A stretch of DNA of 37,180 nucleotides from Acidobacteriota bacterium. GTDB lineage: Bacteria; Acidobacteriota; Terriglobia; Bryobacterales; Bryobacteraceae. Under the pieces are notes generated by a model that was not told where the DNA came from, ran no database searches, and saw only the letters and a list, made by a program, of their open reading frames with translations. Made by a program: the position numbers and the translations under genes. Below are positions 1 through 8,127 of the stretch, piece by piece. The DNA lies in assembly GCA_018268835.1 (NCBI GenBank), contig JAFDVU010000057.1, forward strand, positions 1 through 37,180, read 5' to 3'. The stretch's first letter is position 1; each line of letters begins with the position of its first letter.

Positions 1-162
1 CCCTTCACGCCGCAGCAGGAGGAGGCGATGGAGGCGCTCACCCGCGGGATCATCAACAAGGTCGCGCACGGCCCCATCTCCGAACTCCGCTCCCACGCCG
101 GCAAGCCTGACGGGGCGCACGTCATCGCGGCCATTCGCAAGGCCTTTCACCTTCAGGAATAA
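1..162 (+). CDS. hemA: Glutamyl-tRNA reductase, C-terminal end (partial)
   Basis: The window opens inside a reading frame that runs from base 1 to a TAA at 160-162 and supplies 53 residues. The segment contains EALTRGIINKVAHGPISELR, which matches the C-terminal dimerisation helices of glutamyl-tRNA reductase, where a 'hxxxiinKllHxPi..lr' pattern is conserved. The enzyme reduces glutamyl-tRNA to glutamate-1-semialdehyde, the first committed step of C5 tetrapyrrole synthesis. The next gene is hemC, starting 2 nt after this stop, which is the usual order in hemA-hemC-hemD operons and supports the call. The NADPH-binding and catalytic domains lie outside the window, so their integrity cannot be judged. 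Confidence 0.85.
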   Translation, partial: PFTPQQEEAMEALTRGIINKVAHGPISELRSHAGKPDGAHVIAAIRKAFHLQE

Positions 163-164
163 TC

Positions 165-1061
165 ATGCTCGTCATCGCATCGCGCGGTTCTCAGCTCGCA
201 CTCTGGCAGGCCCATTGGGTCGAAGCGCAACTCCAGGCCCTGGGCCACGAAGTGCGCATCGAGATCATCAAAACCACCGGCGATAAGATCACCGACGTGC
301 CGCTGGCCAAGGTCGGGACCAAGGGATTGTTCACGAAGGAGATCGAGGAGGCGCTGCTCGACGGGCGCGCCGACCTGGCTGTGCACTCGCTGAAGGACCT
401 GCCCACCGAACTGCCCGAGGGCCTGGTCCTGGCCGCCGTGCCGGAGCGCGAAGATCCGCGCGATGCCGTGGTCGGCAGGCGGCTGGACGAACTCGCTCTC
501 GGCGCGAAGGTGGGGACGAGTTCGCTGCGGCGCTCCGCCCAACTGCGCCAACTGCGTCCGGACCTGGTGATCGAATCCGTGCGCGGCAACCTGGATACCC
601 GGCTGCGCAAGCTCGACGAAGGCCGGTACGACGCGATCCTGCTCGCCGCCGCCGGCCTCAAGCGTCTGGGCTGGGCGGCACGCATCGCGGAAATCCTGGA
701 CGCCGACCGCATGTGCTCCGCCGTCGGGCAGGGCGCGCTGGCCATTGAAACGCGCGCGTCCGGCGCGGGCTTCGATGCCGTGCGGGCGCTCGATCACGCG
801 GCCACGCACTCCGCCGTGGATGCTGAACGCGGCGTGCTCGCCTCGCTCGGCGGCGGTTGCCAGGTGCCCATCGGCGCGCACGCCACCGTGGATGGCGGCC
901 GCGTGCGCGTACAGGCGATCGTGGCCTCGCCCGACGGCGGCGAACTGATCCGCGGCACCGCGGAAGGCGCCATCGCACAGGCCGAAGCCACCGGACGCGC
1001 GCTCGGCGCCGAACTCCTCGACCGCGGAGCGCGCCGCATCCTCGACCAGGTCTACGCATGA
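165..1061 (+). CDS. hemC: Hydroxymethylbilane synthase (porphobilinogen deaminase)
   Basis: Polymerises four porphobilinogen molecules into hydroxymethylbilane in the cytosol. The 298-residue product has the normal family length. It begins VIASRGSQLALWQ, carries the catalytic aspartate in HSLKDLP (Asp78), the substrate-binding arginines in GTSSLRRSAQLR and VRGNLDTRL, and the dipyrromethane-cofactor cysteine in LGGGCQVPIGAHA (Cys232). The ATG at 165 is preceded by AGGA at 154-157 with a 7-nt spacing and lies 2 nt after hemA. Its stop overlaps the start of the cobA-hemD fusion by ATGA, so the three are probably translated from one message. All key residues are present, so the protein should be active. 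Confidence 0.97.
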   Translation: MLVIASRGSQLALWQAHWVEAQLQALGHEVRIEIIKTTGDKITDVPLAKVGTKGLFTKEIEEALLDGRADLAVHSLKDLPTELPEGLVLAAVPEREDPRDAVVGRRLDELALGAKVGTSSLRRSAQLRQLRPDLVIESVRGNLDTRLRKLDEGRYDAILLAAAGLKRLGWAARIAEILDADRMCSAVGQGALAIETRASGAGFDAVRALDHAATHSAVDAERGVLASLGGGCQVPIGAHATVDGGRVRVQAIVASPDGGELIRGTAEGAIAQAEATGRALGAELLDRGARRILDQVYA

Positions 1062-2551
1062 AGGTCTACCTGGTCGGTGCGGGCCCCGGCGATCCTGAAC
1101 TGATCACCGTGAAAGGGCGCCGCATCCTCCAGCAGGCCGATTCCATCCTCTACGACCACCTCGCCCCCGACGCACTCCTCGCGCTGGCGCCGCCCCATGC
1201 CGAGCGCCTGTACGTCGGCAAGAAGAAGTCCGACCACGAGTACCGGCAGGAAGAAATCTGCGCCATGCTGATCGAGCGCGCCCGGCGCGGCCTCACTGTG
1301 GTCCGGCTCAAGGGTGGCGACCCGTTCCTGTTCGGACGGGGCGGGGAAGAGGCCGAGGCGCTGGCCCTCGCCGGCATCCCGTTCGAAGTCGTGCCCGGCG
1401 TCACCACTCCGCTCGGCATCGCCGCCTACACCGGCGTGCCGCTCACGCATCGCGAGCATACCTCCGCCGTCACCTTCGTCACCGGGCACGCCGTGGAGGC
1501 GATCGATTGGGCCAAGGTGGGGCACGCGGAGACCCTGGTGGTGTTCATGGGGTTGACCACGTTCCCGCGCATCGCCGCCGAATTGATCGCGCGCGGACGC
1601 TCGCCGGAAACTCCGGCGATGGCCGTCCGCTGGGCCACCCGCGCGGACCAGGAGACGGTCGCCGGCACGCTGGCGACGCTCCCCGGACTGCTCGCCGGGC
1701 GGCGCATGAAGCCCCCCGCCACCATCGTGGTCGGGGAAGTGGTGCGGCTGCGCGACACCCTGAACTGGTACGAGCGACTGCCGCTGTTCGGCCGCCGGAT
1801 CGTGGTGACCCGAGCCGCCGAGCAGGCGGGTTCGCTCTCTTCGAAGCTGGCAGCGCTCGGCGCCGGAGTGATCGAGTTGCCGACGATCGAGATCCGCCCG
1901 CCCGCCGGCGCCGGGCCGCTCGACCGCGCCATCGCCGAACTCGACACTTACGACTGGCTGATCTTCACCAGCGCCAACGGCGTCCGTTTCTTCATCGAAG
2001 CGCTCGACCGCTCCGGACGCGACCTGCGCGCGCTCAAAGCGCGCATCTGCGCGATCGGACCGGCCACGCGCGATGCCGTCGAAGCCTTGCACCTCAAGGT
2101 GGACCTGATGGGCAAGGAGTACGTCGCCGAAGGGCTGCTCGAAGCCTTCTCGGCCCACGCCCTGGCCGGCGCCCGCGTGCTGCTGCCGCGCGCCGCGGTG
2201 GCGCGCGACCTCGTCCCCGTGGAACTCACCCGCCGCGGCGCGCGCGTCGACGTGGTCGAGGCTTATCGCACCGTGCCGCCGGATGGCCTGGCGGAGCGCA
2301 TCCGCGAGGTCTTCGCGCGCCGCGTGGACCTGATCACGTTCACCAGTTCGTCCACCGTGCGGAACTTTGCCGCTGCCGGTGTGGAACTGCTCCAGGGCGT
2401 GGCCGCGGCATCCATCGGACCCATCACCACTGCCACTGCCCGCGAACTCGGTATTGAGGTCGCCGTGGAGGCCAACCCCTACACCGTGGATGGCCTTGTC
2501 CGCGCCATCGCCGGACTGTACACTGAAAGTACTCCCCCGTCGCACGCATGA
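1058..2551 (+). CDS. cobA-hemD: Fused uroporphyrinogen-III C-methyltransferase / uroporphyrinogen-III synthase
   Basis: A 497-residue two-enzyme fusion. Residues 1 to about 240 are a SAM-dependent uroporphyrinogen-III methyltransferase (SUMT): it starts VYLVGAGPGDPELITVKG and has RLKGGDPFLFGRGGEE and the PPATIVVGEVV end motif. Residues about 250 to 490 are a HemD domain with ITRAAEQ-like start (VVTRAAEQAGSLSSKL), a central LIFTSANGVRFF and LITFTSSSTVRNF. HemD closes hydroxymethylbilane to uroporphyrinogen III, and SUMT methylates it to precorrin-2 for siroheme and cobalamin. I chose the ATG at 1058, which overlaps the hemC stop, because the reading frame upstream has no SUMT homology. Such fusions are known in several phyla. 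The stop overlaps the udk start. Confidence 0.95.
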   Translation: MKVYLVGAGPGDPELITVKGRRILQQADSILYDHLAPDALLALAPPHAERLYVGKKKSDHEYRQEEICAMLIERARRGLTVVRLKGGDPFLFGRGGEEAEALALAGIPFEVVPGVTTPLGIAAYTGVPLTHREHTSAVTFVTGHAVEAIDWAKVGHAETLVVFMGLTTFPRIAAELIARGRSPETPAMAVRWATRADQETVAGTLATLPGLLAGRRMKPPATIVVGEVVRLRDTLNWYERLPLFGRRIVVTRAAEQAGSLSSKLAALGAGVIELPTIEIRPPAGAGPLDRAIAELDTYDWLIFTSANGVRFFIEALDRSGRDLRALKARICAIGPATRDAVEALHLKVDLMGKEYVAEGLLEAFSAHALAGARVLLPRAAVARDLVPVELTRRGARVDVVEAYRTVPPDGLAERIREVFARRVDLITFTSSSTVRNFAAAGVELLQGVAAASIGPITTATARELGIEVAVEANPYTVDGLVRAIAGLYTESTPPSHA

Positions 2552-3168
2552 GATCGCACATCATCGGCATTGCCGGTCCGTCCAGTTCGGGGAAATCCGA
2601 ACTGGCCAGGCAGCTTGTTCAGAGACTGCCCGGGACCACCATCGTTTCCCTGGATTCGTACTATCGCGGCATGGAGGAGATCCCGCTCGCCGAGCGGAAG
2701 AAGGTCAACTTCGATCATCCCGACGCGATCGATTGGGAACTGCTCCACGAGCATCTGGTGGCCATCAGCGAAGGGCGCGCGTTCGACGAGCCCGTCTACT
2801 CCTTCGCCGATTACGCGCGCACCGCCGATACGCGCCGCATCGAGCCTTCCGAGGTGCTGATCGTCGAAGGACTGTTCGTGCTCTACTGGCCCGAACTGCG
2901 CGCGATGCTCGATACCACGGTCTACGTGCAGACCGATCCCGACGTGTGCTTCGACCGGCGCCTGCGCCGCGACGTGGCAGAACGCGGCCGCACCCCCGAA
3001 AGCGTGCGCCGGCAGTACGAAAGCACGGTGCGTCCCAGCGCGGAGTGGTTCGTCAATCCAACCCAGAAGTACGCCGACCTCGTGGTCTCCGGCGAGGAGC
3101 CGTTCGAGCGCTCCACCAGCCTCGTGCTCAACGCCTTGCGGCGCGCGCGCGTGGCCGCGGCGCGGTAG
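2548..3168 (+). CDS. udk: Uridine kinase family P-loop kinase
   Basis: A 206-residue nucleoside kinase that would phosphorylate uridine/cytidine with ATP or GTP in pyrimidine salvage. The P-loop is GPSSSGKS at residues 10-17, followed by VSLDSYYRGM (DxYY substrate motif), VNFDHPDAIDW and VLIVEGLFVLYWPELR, the order typical of uridine kinase/phosphoribulokinase family members. The ATG at 2548 overlaps the preceding stop (ATGA), so translation is probably coupled to the hem operon although the pathway is unrelated. The C-terminal part (RRLRRDVAERGRTPESV) fits the lid region. The uridine preference over another small nucleoside or vitamin substrate is inferred from family similarity only. Confidence 0.88.
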   Translation: MRSHIIGIAGPSSSGKSELARQLVQRLPGTTIVSLDSYYRGMEEIPLAERKKVNFDHPDAIDWELLHEHLVAISEGRAFDEPVYSFADYARTADTRRIEPSEVLIVEGLFVLYWPELRAMLDTTVYVQTDPDVCFDRRLRRDVAERGRTPESVRRQYESTVRPSAEWFVNPTQKYADLVVSGEEPFERSTSLVLNALRRARVAAAR

Positions 3169-3184
3169 CCCGCGCTTACCGCAC

Positions 3185-3198
3185 CCCTGACGTCAGGG
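3185..3198. promoter_or_regulatory. Perfect 14-bp palindrome, candidate operator
   Basis: CCCTGACGTCAGGG is a perfect dyad with no spacer, centred 43 bp before the start of the small ribbon-helix-helix protein at 3235. CopG/BrnA-type antitoxins usually repress their own promoter by binding short palindromes, so autoregulation is a reasonable inference. It lies just after udk (stop 3168), has no following T run, and is therefore unlikely to be a terminator. Confidence 0.45.
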
Positions 3199-3234
3199 CC
3201 AAGGCAACTGCCGCGATTGCGAGGCGGATGAGCG

Positions 3235-3546
3235 ATGAAAAAGAAACCGATCCTTATTCCGAAGTTCGCGAACGAAGCGGCGGAGGCAGACTGGTGGGCC
3301 AGCCGTGAAGGTCGAGAGTATGTAAAGCGGAATGCCGCCGGCGCGATGCAGAGGGGTGCTACGCCGAAAGGAGCGGGCCTTGTCGGCCAACTCAATCGGA
3401 CTGCGAGCGTTCAGATTGCACTGCGTCTGCCCGAACCTGACCTCGCAAAGGCACGAGAGATCGCCATGCGAAAGGGCATCGGTTATCAGACGTTGTTGAA
3501 AATGTTGGTTCATGAAGGTCTTCGTCGCGAAGAGCCAAGAGCATGA
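3235..3546 (+). CDS. CopG/BrnA-like ribbon-helix-helix antitoxin, apparently orphan
   Basis: A 103-residue basic protein. The N-terminus (ILIPKFANEAAEADWW, then SREGREYV) has the 'iPkF.nEaeEa.fW' pattern of BrnA/CopG antitoxins, and the C-terminus (QIALRLPEPDLAKAREIA followed by KGIGYQTLLKMLVHEGL) matches a ribbon-helix-helix DNA-binding domain with the 'iplRLpe.dl..ak.lA...gigYQtLl' signature. In brnTA loci the toxin gene precedes the antitoxin, but only 66 bp separate this gene from udk, and 82 bp follow before the convergent peptidase; neither stretch can encode a RelE/BrnT-size toxin. GAGG at 3221-3224 is a possible ribosome site. A second ATG at 3228 is out of frame. It may be an orphan antitoxin or a stand-alone regulator. 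Confidence 0.72.
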   Translation: MKKKPILIPKFANEAAEADWWASREGREYVKRNAAGAMQRGATPKGAGLVGQLNRTASVQIALRLPEPDLAKAREIAMRKGIGYQTLLKMLVHEGLRREEPRA

Positions 3547-3628
3547 TCGGTTGACGGAGCAGTGTCTCCGATGCCGTCGACAACCAGTGGTTCGATCGTT
3601 CAGTCCGGCAACGTTGGACCGGTTCCAC

Positions 3629-5083
3629 CTACCGCACCCCGCGCTTCCCGGCGCGGTAATCCTCCCACTGGCCGAACGCTTTCATTTGCACATCGAGTTT
3701 CGTGTCGGTGATCAGCTTGTCCACTTCCGCCGGGGTCAGGCGGCGCCCGAACTTCTCCGCGTCCTCGGCGAGCCACCACGTTAGCGCGGCCGCTATCGCG
3801 TCGTTGGCGCGCAGTTCGCGCGTGTTGACGCGGTCCACCGTGTCGCTTTCCGCGTGGTACTGCGGCAGGTAAGGCGCCGCGTCCTGGTTAGCCACCAGGT
3901 TGGGGACACCGGAGATCAGGAAGTCGAAGTTGTCCGTACCGTCGAGGGCGTCGCCCGGATTGTCCGCGGCTTCCAGTCCCGCGATGCCTTTCAGCCCGCG
4001 GGCCAGCGGCGCCCGCAGGTCTTCTCTGCCGTTCAGGAAGAAGCCCGTGGTTCGTCCGCTGCCCACGTCGAAGACCACCGCGGCGTTGTGGCGGCTCATC
4101 TCGTCTTTGTGACGCTGCACGTAGCCGGCGCTGCCGTACATGCCCTGCTCCTCCCCGGTGAACAGCGCGAACCGGATGGTGCGGCGCGGGCGTAGGCCCA
4201 GCCCGTGGATGGCGCGCGCCACGTCGATGACCATGGCCGCGTTCGCGCCGTTGTCCTCGGCGCCGGTGCCCAGGTCCCATGAATCCAGGTGCGCGCCCAG
4301 CAGCACGATTTCGTCCGGCTGTTCCCGTCCGCGGATCTCCGCGATCACGTTGCGCGATTGATACGGCCCGCCGGTCTGATTCTGCAGGTTGAGACGCACG
4401 CGAACCGGCCCGTCGGCGGCGAGGCGCGCGAGGCGTCCCGCCTGTTCGCGCGAGAGGATCGCGGCCGGCGGAGCGAGGGGCTCGTTTGCCATCGCCAGCG
4501 GATGCCGGTAGAGCAGGCCGTGCGGGCGCGTGGATTGCACCAGCAGCGCCGCCACCCCGGCTTTTCGCGCCGCCGCGACCAGCGCGGGGCTCTTCATGTA
4601 CTCCGCGAACAGGTCGTCCAGCGACTTCATCTCCTTGGACGAAACCAGCGCGATCGCCCCGCGCGCCGCGGCGCCGAGACGGGCGAAGTCTTCCGGCGTG
4701 CCTTCGCCCGCGTCGACCACCGGGGCTTCGATGGCGCCCGGAGTGGATCCCGAGTAAGGCGCCGCGGCCAGACGCAGCGGAAAACGCGCCGGCGCGACGC
4801 ACTCCGCTTCGGCCGTGCGCGGTGCCCACTGCCGCGGGATGGGGAACTCCTCGGTCGTAACCCGGTCGGCTCCGGCGGCGCGGAATTTGGCCGCCGCCCA
4901 TTCGATGGCGCGGTCACAGGCGGGCGAACCGGTGGGCCGTCCGCCGATGCCGTCGCAAAGTTCGTGCAGGTCGGCAAGCAGAGGCGTCTCGGAGAAGGCG
5001 CGTCCCGCGAGGCGCTGCTGCGTATCGTCCGCCGCCCGGCAGACCAGCAGGGCGGCACCCAGGAGAAGCAGGCGTTTCCGCAT
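3629..5083 (-). CDS. Secreted M28-family zinc metallopeptidase with PA domain
   Basis: A 484-residue exported aminopeptidase or carboxypeptidase-like enzyme. Residues 1-17 (basic MRKR then a leucine-rich stretch ending near CRA) form a signal peptide, possibly a lipoprotein because of Cys15. A PA-type insert domain spans roughly 115-230. The di-zinc M28 core has all ligands visible: His265 and Asp267 in GAHLDSWD, Asp277 in EDNG, Glu311-Glu312 in FTGEEQG, Asp339 in FDVGSG and His410 in QYHAESDT. It stands alone on the minus strand, with a divergent acetyltransferase starting only 19 bp away and a converging antitoxin gene. The likely role is nutritional hydrolysis of peptides outside the cytoplasm; substrate cannot be predicted. 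Confidence 0.92.
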   Translation of the reverse strand: MRKRLLLLGAALLVCRAADDTQQRLAGRAFSETPLLADLHELCDGIGGRPTGSPACDRAIEWAAAKFRAAGADRVTTEEFPIPRQWAPRTAEAECVAPARFPLRLAAAPYSGSTPGAIEAPVVDAGEGTPEDFARLGAAARGAIALVSSKEMKSLDDLFAEYMKSPALVAAARKAGVAALLVQSTRPHGLLYRHPLAMANEPLAPPAAILSREQAGRLARLAADGPVRVRLNLQNQTGGPYQSRNVIAEIRGREQPDEIVLLGAHLDSWDLGTGAEDNGANAAMVIDVARAIHGLGLRPRRTIRFALFTGEEQGMYGSAGYVQRHKDEMSRHNAAVVFDVGSGRTTGFFLNGREDLRAPLARGLKGIAGLEAADNPGDALDGTDNFDFLISGVPNLVANQDAAPYLPQYHAESDTVDRVNTRELRANDAIAAALTWWLAEDAEKFGRRLTPAEVDKLITDTKLDVQMKAFGQWEDYRAGKRGVR

Positions 5084-5102
5084 ATTTGGTGAAGTATATA
5101 CG

Positions 5103-5558
5103 ATGGCCTTCGATTACACGAAGTTGAACGCCGCGCGCACCGCCGAGGCGCTCGCCCTGATGCGGCGTTTCTACACCGAGGAAGCGCTGGACTACCGCGA
5201 GGCGCGCGCCCGCCACGCGCTCGAGCACCTCGACGCGCATCCCGAAGCCGGCGGATTCTGGTTCATCGAGGCGGACGGGCGCGCCGTGGGGTACTTCGTG
5301 CTCACCGTCTGCCACAGCCTCGAGTTCGGAGGACGCTTCGCCCTGCTGGACGAGTTCTTCGTGGATGCGGCGCATCGCGGCGCTGGCGCCGGCGCGCTGG
5401 CGCTGGCACGCATCGAAGAAGAGGCGGCGCGCCTCGGCGTGGAAGCGCTGCGCCTTGAGGTGGACCGCGCCAACGCCCGCGTCCGCGCCTTCTACCAGCG
5501 TTCCGGCTTCGCCGCCCACCCCCGCGACCTCATGACGAAATGGCTCCGCTCCCGGTGA
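5103..5558 (+). CDS. GNAT-family N-acetyltransferase
   Basis: A 151-residue acetyl-CoA-dependent transferase. The acetyl-CoA loop is AHRGAGAGALAL (RxxGxG/A motif A) following the beta-strand LLDEFFVD, with motif B-like ALRLEVDRANARVRAFYQRS and GF at the end, as in small-molecule or protein acetyltransferases. I chose the ATG at 5103 because the frame upstream overlaps the peptidase antisense and lacks GNAT features. No Shine-Dalgarno sequence is seen; TATATA directly precedes the start. The last 29 bases overlap the end of the convergent ABC permease gene. The acceptor substrate is unknown. Confidence 0.87.
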   Translation: MAFDYTKLNAARTAEALALMRRFYTEEALDYREARARHALEHLDAHPEAGGFWFIEADGRAVGYFVLTVCHSLEFGGRFALLDEFFVDAAHRGAGAGALALARIEEEAARLGVEALRLEVDRANARVRAFYQRSGFAAHPRDLMTKWLRSR

Positions 5559-7296
5559 GCGCCGCCGTCTGTACGCGCATCTCCCGGATGCCGAGATCGG
5601 GGACACTGTCGCCGGGATCGGCGTAAAGTAGCGGCGCCTCGCCCCAGCCTTCCCGCCGCGCAAGGTGCAGCCACAGCCACGGAGCCGCCAGCATGGGCAA
5701 CAGCACCCAGAACAGGATCGCGGATTTGCCGGCAGCCCCGATAAAGAGGGATACCGCGGGTACCAGTGCCCCCAGCACCCCCACGTAACCCGAGATCACC
5801 GTAACCAGCGGACGCTTGCCGGGCTGATAGGAGCACGCGAACGGCAACTGCTGCCAACTCTGGAAGAGCGCCTCGAACATCGCGAGAGAGGCGATGATCT
5901 GCAGCACCGTCATGCGCGCCGCCGGCATCCAGCCGTGCAGCCAGATGGAAAGCGGAATCGCCAGAAGGTAGATCGGCGCGAGGGTGTATGCGGCGATGAA
6001 GCGCTCCACGGCACGCATCCACGCCGCGCGGCCCTCCGCTTCGCGCAGCCGGAACATCCAGTGCGCCGGCAACTCCGCGGGGATTCGCATCGCGTGGCGC
6101 AGACCGGGTAGCAGAATCGCGGTGCTGGCGAGCGGCCAGAAGAGCACCAGGAAATCGAGCCCGGCCTGCCGGCGGCGCGAGACCCACAGCGCCCCATCCA
6201 CGATGGAACTGTTGAGGAGCACTGCCGCCGCTCCCCCTATGTAAGCCAGCCAGACGGCGCGATGAGTGCGGCTGCGCGCGAGCGTTGTGGAGAGGAACTG
6301 GAAGATGGCGCGCTGCCGGGGATCGCGCGATAGCAGGTCCAGCGGGCTCCAGCGCCGCGTCGGGGAGTGGCGGACGCGCGCCGGGCCTTCCAGCAGAAGC
6401 TTGCGGTAACGGCGGTAGCTCAGCAGGTAGAGCGTCAGCGTCAGCGCGACAGCGCCGGCGAGCGCTATGCCGCCGCGCGCCGCCATCATGCCCCAGAAGG
6501 GATCGCGATTCCCAAGCAGATACTCGCGTACGCCGGCGAACCACACCGGTGGCCACCACGCGCCGAATTCCGGGATGCGGCGGACCGTGGCCAGCGGCCA
6601 ATCGCGGACCGTCCACAGCCGCAGGCCTGCCAGCAGCAATCCGCCGGCGAGCAAGGCCTGGACCCACGTCGAGACGCGCGCGTGCCATCTCCGGGGGACC
6701 AGGTTGAGCAGCAACCCCTGCGCCGCGGCCAGCGCGAAGAAGACGAATACACAGGCGCCCCAGGCGGCTGTTGCCTGTGCGACGAAAGCGGCGCCCCAGG
6801 AAGAATCGATGGCCCATCGCCCGCCGAACTCCGAGGGCGCGACCAGCGCCGGCAGCAGCGTCAGTCCCGCGGCGAGACCTCCTGCGAAGCAGCCGGCCGC
6901 GGCCAGCCGCGCGGCGAAGACCTGTCGCGGGCGCACCGGGAGCCCGGCCAGCGCCAGGCAATCCCGCGTGGAAGGGTAGAGCGATTGCCACACGAACAGC
7001 GCGATCACTCCGGTGACCACGCTCAGCAGCAGCAGGACGCCGATCTCGTCGGCCATGACCGCCGCGCGGAACGGCTCCGGCGCCGGGAGCGCCAGCAGAC
7101 GCCGGTAGTAACCTTGCTGGAAGGGGTCGAGTTCGCGCACTAGCAGCATCGCCGAGGGCAGAATCAGCGCGAGCAGCCCGACCACGGCGGGCTGCCACTG
7201 TCCGGTGGAGGCGCTCCATTCGCTGTCGAACATGTGGCGCAGGAAATGACGCGCGAGTTCGCGGGTGCGGCCGCGGGTGGGACGCTGCGCGTTCAT
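5530..7296 (-). CDS. ABC-2 type exporter, membrane permease subunit
   Basis: A 588-residue polytopic membrane protein with roughly ten or more hydrophobic segments (for example VGLLALILPSAMLLV near 38-53 and GVLLLLSVVTGVIALFVW). The first ATG overlaps the stop of the ABC ATPase gene by ATGA, so the two subunits are coupled and form one exporter. No close family could be named; the overall pattern (N-terminal hydrophilic segment, paired TM helices, long cytosolic loop around residues 290-350) suggests a half-exporter such as those acting in heme, lipid or drug efflux, but the substrate is unknown. Its 3' end overlaps the GNAT gene convergently by 29 bp. Confidence 0.8.
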   Translation of the reverse strand: MNAQRPTRGRTRELARHFLRHMFDSEWSASTGQWQPAVVGLLALILPSAMLLVRELDPFQQGYYRRLLALPAPEPFRAAVMADEIGVLLLLSVVTGVIALFVWQSLYPSTRDCLALAGLPVRPRQVFAARLAAAGCFAGGLAAGLTLLPALVAPSEFGGRWAIDSSWGAAFVAQATAAWGACVFVFFALAAAQGLLLNLVPRRWHARVSTWVQALLAGGLLLAGLRLWTVRDWPLATVRRIPEFGAWWPPVWFAGVREYLLGNRDPFWGMMAARGGIALAGAVALTLTLYLLSYRRYRKLLLEGPARVRHSPTRRWSPLDLLSRDPRQRAIFQFLSTTLARSRTHRAVWLAYIGGAAAVLLNSSIVDGALWVSRRRQAGLDFLVLFWPLASTAILLPGLRHAMRIPAELPAHWMFRLREAEGRAAWMRAVERFIAAYTLAPIYLLAIPLSIWLHGWMPAARMTVLQIIASLAMFEALFQSWQQLPFACSYQPGKRPLVTVISGYVGVLGALVPAVSLFIGAAGKSAILFWVLLPMLAAPWLWLHLARREGWGEAPLLYADPGDSVPDLGIREMRVQTAALTGSGAISS

Positions 7297-8057
7297 GATC
7301 CCATTACCTCCAGGAAGCGGCCGGCGATGGCGCGTGGGTCGGATTCCCGGGTGAGTTCGCTGAAGATGGCTTCCAGCGAGGAGTGGTGCGTGGTCTCGCG
7401 CAGGTGCTGGATCGAATCGTGCGCCGCCACCCGCCCTTTATTAAGGATCAGCACGCGCGAGCAGACCTTCTCCACCACTTCGAGCACGTGCGAGCTGTAC
7501 AGAATCATGCGTCCCTGCTCGGCGAGCCCCTGCATCAGTTCGCGGACCACCAGCATGGCGCCCACGTCGAGTCCGGAAAGCGGCTCGTCCAGGATCAGCA
7601 GTTGCGGATTGCCCAAAAGCGCGGCGGAGAGCAGGATCTTCTGCCGCATCCCCTTGGAGTAGGAGGCCACCGGCGTGTGCCGGTCGTCCCAGAGTGAGAA
7701 CAGGCGGAGGAATTCCTCGATCTTCGACGCGATGTCCGGGGCGCTCATGCCGCGCAGCCGTCCGGTGAGTTCCAGGTATTCGTAGCCGGACAGGTACGGG
7801 TAGAGGTAGGGCTCTTCGGGCACGTAGCCAATCTCGGACTGGAAGCCGGGCAGGTCGTCCAGCACGCTGTGCCCGCGATAGAAGACCGCACCCTCGCTGG
7901 GGTCGAGCAGTCCGATAATCATTTTGACCGTGGTGGATTTGCCCGCACCGTTGGGACCGACGTAGCCCAATATTTCGCCGGGTGCGAGTTGAAAGGAGAC
8001 GTGATCTACAGCGAGCACGCCGGCATAGCGCTTGGTGAGACCGCGGACTTCGAGCAC
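7293..8057 (-). CDS. ABC transporter ATP-binding protein
   Basis: A 254-residue nucleotide-binding subunit of the CcmA/NodI/DrrA class. Walker A is GPNGAGKS (residues 34-41), the signature is SYSKGMRQK (132-140), Walker B is LLILDEP (153-159) with the D-loop SGLD following, and the H-loop histidine lies in LYSSHVLEVVE. It energises the permease encoded just downstream with a 4-nt overlap. The ATG at 8057 lies 70 bp from the divergent lutA start, so the intergenic space must hold both promoters. Signature KGM rather than SGG is common in DrrA-like multidrug and lantibiotic-type exporters, so the class is confident and the substrate is not. Confidence 0.93.
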   Translation of the reverse strand: MLEVRGLTKRYAGVLAVDHVSFQLAPGEILGYVGPNGAGKSTTVKMIIGLLDPSEGAVFYRGHSVLDDLPGFQSEIGYVPEEPYLYPYLSGYEYLELTGRLRGMSAPDIASKIEEFLRLFSLWDDRHTPVASYSKGMRQKILLSAALLGNPQLLILDEPLSGLDVGAMLVVRELMQGLAEQGRMILYSSHVLEVVEKVCSRVLILNKGRVAAHDSIQHLRETTHHSSLEAIFSELTRESDPRAIAGRFLEVMGS

Positions 8058-8111
8058 GCACTCACCTCCCGAGACTTGGACTCCACGGTGGGGTCGCGGG
8101 TTCCCGAATGA

Positions 8112-8117
8112 TACAAT
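8112..8117 (+). promoter_or_regulatory. Candidate -10 hexamer of lutABC
   Basis: TACAAT, one mismatch from TATAAT, ends 10 bp before the lutA ATG. No convincing -35 hexamer was found at 16-18 bp upstream. If used, transcription would start about 3-5 nt before the ATG, giving a nearly leaderless message. This is a sequence match only. Confidence 0.35.
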
Positions 8118-8127
8118 TCAGGTCTGC

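Noticed and set aside
3555..3570. CGGAG/CTCCG hairpin after the antitoxin gene
   Set aside because: A 5-bp stem without a T run; not convincing as a terminator.
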